A stretch of 64,000 nucleotides of DNA from Actinoplanes sp. DH11 (GTDB lineage: Bacteria > Actinomycetota > Actinomycetes > Mycobacteriales > Micromonosporaceae), in contig NZ_JAHWGU010000006.1 in NCBI RefSeq assembly GCF_020873875.1, forward strand, positions 1 through 64,000, given 5' to 3'. The notes below the pieces were generated by a model. It was not told where the DNA came from and searched no databases. It saw only the letters and a list, made by a program, of their open reading frames with translations. This document shows positions 60,736 to 64,000 of the stretch, piece by piece. The translations under genes were made by a program, and so were the position numbers. Each line of letters begins with the position of its first letter. Within the stretch, counting starts at the first letter, position 1.

Positions 60736-62556
60736 TCAGCGGGTGAGGGCGGCGTAGCGGCCGCCCTCGTTGACCAGGGAGTCGTGCGTGCCGGACTCCA
60801 GGATCCGCCCGTGGTCGATCACGGCGATCTGGTCGGCGTTGCGCACGGTGGACAACCGGTGCGCGATGGTGACCGTGGTGCGGCCCACGCTGAGCGCGTC
60901 GAAGGCTCGCTGGACGGCGCGTTCGGTCTCGTTGTCGAGCGCGCTCGTCGCCTCGTCCAGCACCAGGATGCGCGGGTTGCGCAGCAGGGTCCGGGCGATC
61001 GCGATGCGCTGTTTCTCGCCGCCGGAGAAACGGTGTCCCCGGGAACCGACCATGGTGTCGTACCCGTCCGGCAACGCGGCGATCAGATCGTGGATCTGCG
61101 CCGCCCGTGCCGCCGCGACGATTTCCTCGTCGGTCGCGTCCGGTTTGGCGTACCGCAGATTCTCCCGGATCGTCGTGTGCAGCAGATAGGTCTCCTGGCT
61201 GACGACGCCGACGATTTCCGCGAGCCGGGTCAACGAGATCTCCCGGATGTCGACACCGTCGATCGTCACCCGACCCGACGTCGGATCGTGCAGGCGGGCG
61301 ATGAGCGAGGCAATGGTGCTCTTGCCCGATCCGGTCTCGCCGACGAGAGCCAGCGAGGAACCGGCGGGAACGTCCAGGCTCACCCCGGCCAGGGCGGCGG
61401 CCTCGCTGTCCCCGTACACAAAAGTCACGTCCTCGAAGCGCAGGTGGCCGCGCACTTCCCCCAGTCGCACCGGGTTCGCCGGTTCCCGCACCTCGATCGG
61501 CAGATCGAGGTATTCGAAAATGCGCTGGAACAGCGCGAGCGAGGCGGTGAGAGTGACGCCGACATCGAGCAGGCTCATCAGCGGGCGGAACAGCCCGGCC
61601 TGCAGACCGGTGAAGGCGACAAGCGTGCCGATGCTCATCGCGCCGGCGTTGAACGGCAGCCCCGCCGCCAGATAGATGGCGGCCGGAATGGCCGCGAAAA
61701 TGATGTTCATGGTGGCCATCCGCCAGCGTCCGGCCAGTTCGGAGCGAAGTTCCAGGTCGATGAGCCGGCGTGACGAGGCGGTGAAACGATCGATCTGGGC
61801 GTCACCGGCGCCCATCGTCTTGCTCAGCTGAATGCCGCTGATCGAGAGGCCTTCGTCGATGATGACGTTGAGTTCGGCCAATTCGCGTTGCCGCTGAGCG
61901 GTGATGGCCTGCCGCATCCGCGCGACGCGCCTGGTCCAGTAGATCGCCGGCGGCAGGGCCACCAGCGAGACCAGGGTCAGCTGCCAGGAAAGGGCGGCCA
62001 TCGCGGCGAGAGTGGCGACGACGGTGGTGGCGTTCGAGGCGACCGAGCCGGCGGTGGAGGTGACCACCTGCTGCATTCCGCCGATGTCATTGGTGATGCG
62101 GGACTGCACCTCGCCGGTGCGGGTGCGGGTGAAGAAACCGACCGACTGGCGCTGCAGATGGGCGAACACATCAGTGCGCAGCCGGTGCATGACCTGTTGC
62201 CCGACACGCGTCGAGATCCAGGTCTGCACGACGCCGAGGGCCGACGTGATAGCGGCGACCGCGACCATTCCGGCGACCAGCCAGACGAGCAGTTTCAGAT
62301 TGTTGTCCGGCAGGGCGACGTCGATGACCTCGCGCAGCAGGAACGGCGACACCATCGCGAGTCCCGACGAGATCACGATGACGGCGACAACGACGGCCAG
62401 TTGCCGCCGGTGCCTGATGAACAATGCGCCGATGCGGCGCAGGGAAACGGCGCGGGCCTGCGCCTTCTCCGCGGGGGTCACGGTCCGTGCCGCGCCCCGG
62501 CCTGGGCGTTCTGCCAAATTTTCGACCTTCTTCGGTACGGGGGGATGCGCGCCCAT
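60736..62556 (-). CDS. ABC exporter half-transporter (fused membrane and ATPase domains)
   Basis: 606 residues from ATG 62556. Six transmembrane helices (about 45-330) precede a nucleotide-binding domain (about 360-600) with Walker A GETGSGKST, signature FSGGEKQR, Walker B ILVLDEATSALD and H-loop TIAHRLSTV. It should work as a homodimer exporting drugs or lipids. Long in-frame sequence upstream of 62556 crosses the divergent MarR gene and is spurious. It is convergent with the first MarR gene, 10 bp apart. Confidence 0.92.
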   Translation of the reverse strand: MGAHPPVPKKVENLAERPGRGAARTVTPAEKAQARAVSLRRIGALFIRHRRQLAVVVAVIVISSGLAMVSPFLLREVIDVALPDNNLKLLVWLVAGMVAVAAITSALGVVQTWISTRVGQQVMHRLRTDVFAHLQRQSVGFFTRTRTGEVQSRITNDIGGMQQVVTSTAGSVASNATTVVATLAAMAALSWQLTLVSLVALPPAIYWTRRVARMRQAITAQRQRELAELNVIIDEGLSISGIQLSKTMGAGDAQIDRFTASSRRLIDLELRSELAGRWRMATMNIIFAAIPAAIYLAAGLPFNAGAMSIGTLVAFTGLQAGLFRPLMSLLDVGVTLTASLALFQRIFEYLDLPIEVREPANPVRLGEVRGHLRFEDVTFVYGDSEAAALAGVSLDVPAGSSLALVGETGSGKSTIASLIARLHDPTSGRVTIDGVDIREISLTRLAEIVGVVSQETYLLHTTIRENLRYAKPDATDEEIVAAARAAQIHDLIAALPDGYDTMVGSRGHRFSGGEKQRIAIARTLLRNPRILVLDEATSALDNETERAVQRAFDALSVGRTTVTIAHRLSTVRNADQIAVIDHGRILESGTHDSLVNEGGRYAALTR

Positions 62557-62599
62557 CCGGCTCTCGTGGTTCCGGCGGGACCGCTCCGACAACGCTGAG

Positions 62600-62620
62600 G
62601 TTACCTCAACATGAGGGTAC
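62600..62620. promoter_or_regulatory. MarR operator candidate upstream of the ABC exporter
   Basis: GTTACCTCA (62600-62608), ACA, TGAGGGTAC (62612-62620): a 9-3-9 inverted repeat matching at seven of nine pairs, in the 91-bp gap between the divergent genes. Confidence 0.5.
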
Positions 62621-62647
62621 AACCGCAACTGTTGGTAGCCTATTCCC

Positions 62648-63076
62648 GTGCATGACACCGCTGCCGGCGCGGAGGACGAGAGCCTCCTCGAAGCGTTCTG
62701 GGCCGTTACCCGCCGCCTGCGGCACCGAACCCGGATCGCCCTGGAACCGTGGAACGTCTCACCGTCACAGTCCCGGGCCATCGGCGTGCTCACCCGGCAC
62801 GGCGAGATGCGGCTGAGCGCGCTCGCCGAACACCTGCGCATCGCGCCCCGCTCCGCCACCGAGGTCGTCGACGACCTCCAGCAGCGCGGCCTGGTGTCCC
62901 GGCGCCCCGACCCGGCCGACCGGCGGGCCACGCTTGTCGCGCTGACCGGCGAAGGGGAGGCGACGGCGACCGCGATCCACGACGCGCGGACAGCCGAGGG
63001 GGAGCGGTTGTTCGCCGTACTCGGCGAGGCCGATCGCGCGGAGCTGACCCGGATCCTGCGCGCCTTGCGCGACTGA
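62648..63076 (+). CDS. MarR-family regulator of the ABC exporter
   Basis: 142-residue MarR protein: SPSQSRAIGVLTRHGEMRLS, recognition helix LAEHLRIAPRSATEVVDDLQ and wing LVSRRPDPADRRATLVALT. It is divergent from the ABC exporter and probably represses it. GTG 62648 is the start. Confidence 0.9.
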   Translation: MHDTAAGAEDESLLEAFWAVTRRLRHRTRIALEPWNVSPSQSRAIGVLTRHGEMRLSALAEHLRIAPRSATEVVDDLQQRGLVSRRPDPADRRATLVALTGEGEATATAIHDARTAEGERLFAVLGEADRAELTRILRALRD

Positions 63077-63118
63077 CGCCCCGCCACGCGCCCGCCGCTT
63101 GCGGTGCCGGGAAAGCCA

Positions 63119-63150
63119 TGAGACCCAGCCGGGGGGTCGGCTGGGTCTCA
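63119..63150. terminator. Bidirectional terminator between MarR and TPR genes
   Basis: A perfect 12-bp stem TGAGACCCAGCC (63119-63130) / GGCTGGGTCTCA (63139-63150) with an 8-nt loop between convergent genes. Confidence 0.88.
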
Positions 63151-63163
63151 CGAGGGGGGTGAA

Positions 63164-64000
63164 TCAGGACAGGGGGTGTGGCAGCGCGGGGCGTGCCAGG
63201 CGGGCCACGATCGCGAAGAGGCCGGCCGTGCAGAGCAGCGTCAGGTAGAGCCCTTCCGGCACCGCGACCAGACCGAGCAGGTCCAGCGCGCCGACGCCGA
63301 GGAACGCGGTGAAGAACCAGACGAACGAGACCCGCATGGCGTACGCGAACGCGTCGCGACCCGCGGTCCGGCGCCGCGCACCGGGACGGACCCGCAGCGA
63401 CTCCGCGAACCGGTCCGCCGCCTGCTCCAGCGAGACGGCGTCGACGACCTGGCGCATCGCGTCCTCGAACCGGGCCAGCGCCGACCGGGCGCCCTCGTGG
63501 CCCGGCGCCAACGTCAGGGCACGTGCCACGGCTTCGCGGGCGCTGAGCGGCCGGCCCGCCGCGAACAGGGCCAGGCCGTAGGTGACCTGCAGGTCGGCGT
63601 CGTACCCCGCAAGCTCCACCGCCACCTGCAGACCCGCCACCGCGTCGCCGATCCGGCCGTCCGCGAGCTGCGCCTCGCCGAGCCGGTTGTGCAGACGCGG
63701 GTTGCCCGGGTCCTGCCGGCAGGCGGTCGCCGCCGTCTGGATCGCCTCGGCGTGATCACCGGAGGCGCTGCACGACCGGCTGATCCAGAACAGCGACTCG
63801 GGGCCGTCCGGGTCCTGCTGCCAGGCCGCCCACGCTGCCCGCATCGCCCCCGGCGCGTCACCGAGGTCGAGCCGGGCACGCGCCATCCGGTGCCAGGCGT
63901 CGACGTCGCCGGGCTCGCGCCCGACATGCGGCGCGAGCAGGTCCACGACGTCACCGGCCCGGCCGCGCGCCAGCAGGGCGTCGGCCTCGTCCAGGATCGG
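63164..64000 (-). CDS. TPR-repeat protein with C-terminal membrane helices (partial)
   Basis: The gene continues beyond the window: the frame stays open upstream of GTG 63946 and reads ILDEADALLARGRAGDVVDL. Several tetratricopeptide repeats (for example DPGNPRLHNRLGEAQLADGR) cover the visible N-terminal two thirds. The C-terminus has two hydrophobic helices (about the last 60 residues). TPR domains mediate protein-protein contacts; no specific role can be given. Confidence 0.82.
   Translation of the reverse strand, partial: PILDEADALLARGRAGDVVDLLAPHVGREPGDVDAWHRMARARLDLGDAPGAMRAAWAAWQQDPDGPESLFWISRSCSASGDHAEAIQTAATACRQDPGNPRLHNRLGEAQLADGRIGDAVAGLQVAVELAGYDADLQVTYGLALFAAGRPLSAREAVARALTLAPGHEGARSALARFEDAMRQVVDAVSLEQAADRFAESLRVRPGARRRTAGRDAFAYAMRVSFVWFFTAFLGVGALDLLGLVAVPEGLYLTLLCTAGLFAIVARLARPALPHPLS

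Overview
The window is high-GC actinobacterial DNA. Third codon positions are almost all G or C, GTG and TTG starts are common, there are three luciferase-like F420-type oxidoreductases, and the regulators belong to typical actinomycete families. The gene content and repeat-rich intergenic DNA fit a Micromonosporaceae genome such as Actinoplanes, but this taxonomic call is an inference.

Layout. (1) 1-20.3 kb is a polyamine and beta-alanine catabolic region. A MocR regulator is divergent from mmsA plus an omega-aminotransferase. Then come an aminobutyraldehyde dehydrogenase with a PotABCD importer, a second aminotransferase, and on the minus strand a probable operon of dehydrogenase, GABA transaminase, Lrp regulator and FAD amine oxidoreductase. 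A small lipoprotein, a CheY-like regulator with a GAF/PAS histidine kinase, and a 72-residue orphan protein sit inside it. Together these could import putrescine/spermidine and convert them to GABA, and convert beta-alanine to acetyl-CoA. A 19-bp box is shared by two of the promoters. (2) 20.3-28.5 kb: a PP2C phosphatase, then a glycoside locus with a GH3 enzyme, a sugar ABC importer and a LacI repressor, with palindromic operators between the divergent genes. (3) 28.6-33.1 kb is an eroded accessory stretch: an LLM oxidoreductase, an orphan gene pair (one member frameshifted), a VapBC-like toxin-antitoxin pair and a dead IS3-family transposase. (4) 33.1-44.2 kb: LLM oxidoreductases, Ppx/GppA, an Hsp20 with a CIRCE-like operator, a P1 peptidase, DUF427, YbaK, an NmrA/HxlR pair, a UBP zinc finger, a chemoreceptor and a GGDEF protein. 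(5) 44.2-53.8 kb: a CoA-transferase/acyl-CoA dehydrogenase pair with TetR, an LTA-synthase-like membrane protein, relics of an NtaA-type monooxygenase and an HxlR regulator in front of a LysR gene, three poorly known small or secreted proteins, and a DUF574 methyltransferase. (6) 53.9-64 kb: an alpha-glucosidase with its LacI, a sulfite-oxidase-like Tat protein, MMPL and ABC exporters each divergent from a MarR regulator, and a TPR protein cut by the window end.

Two kinds of non-coding structure stand out. Four copies of an exactly 75-bp hairpin repeat are scattered in intergenic DNA; two of them bracket hsp20. Several genes end inside tandem arrays whose first unit contains the stop codon (bxlG-like permease 20 bp x3, ppx 26 bp x4, ybaK 19 bp x5, and a degenerate array at the methyltransferase gene). 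No rRNA, tRNA, CRISPR array or prophage was found.
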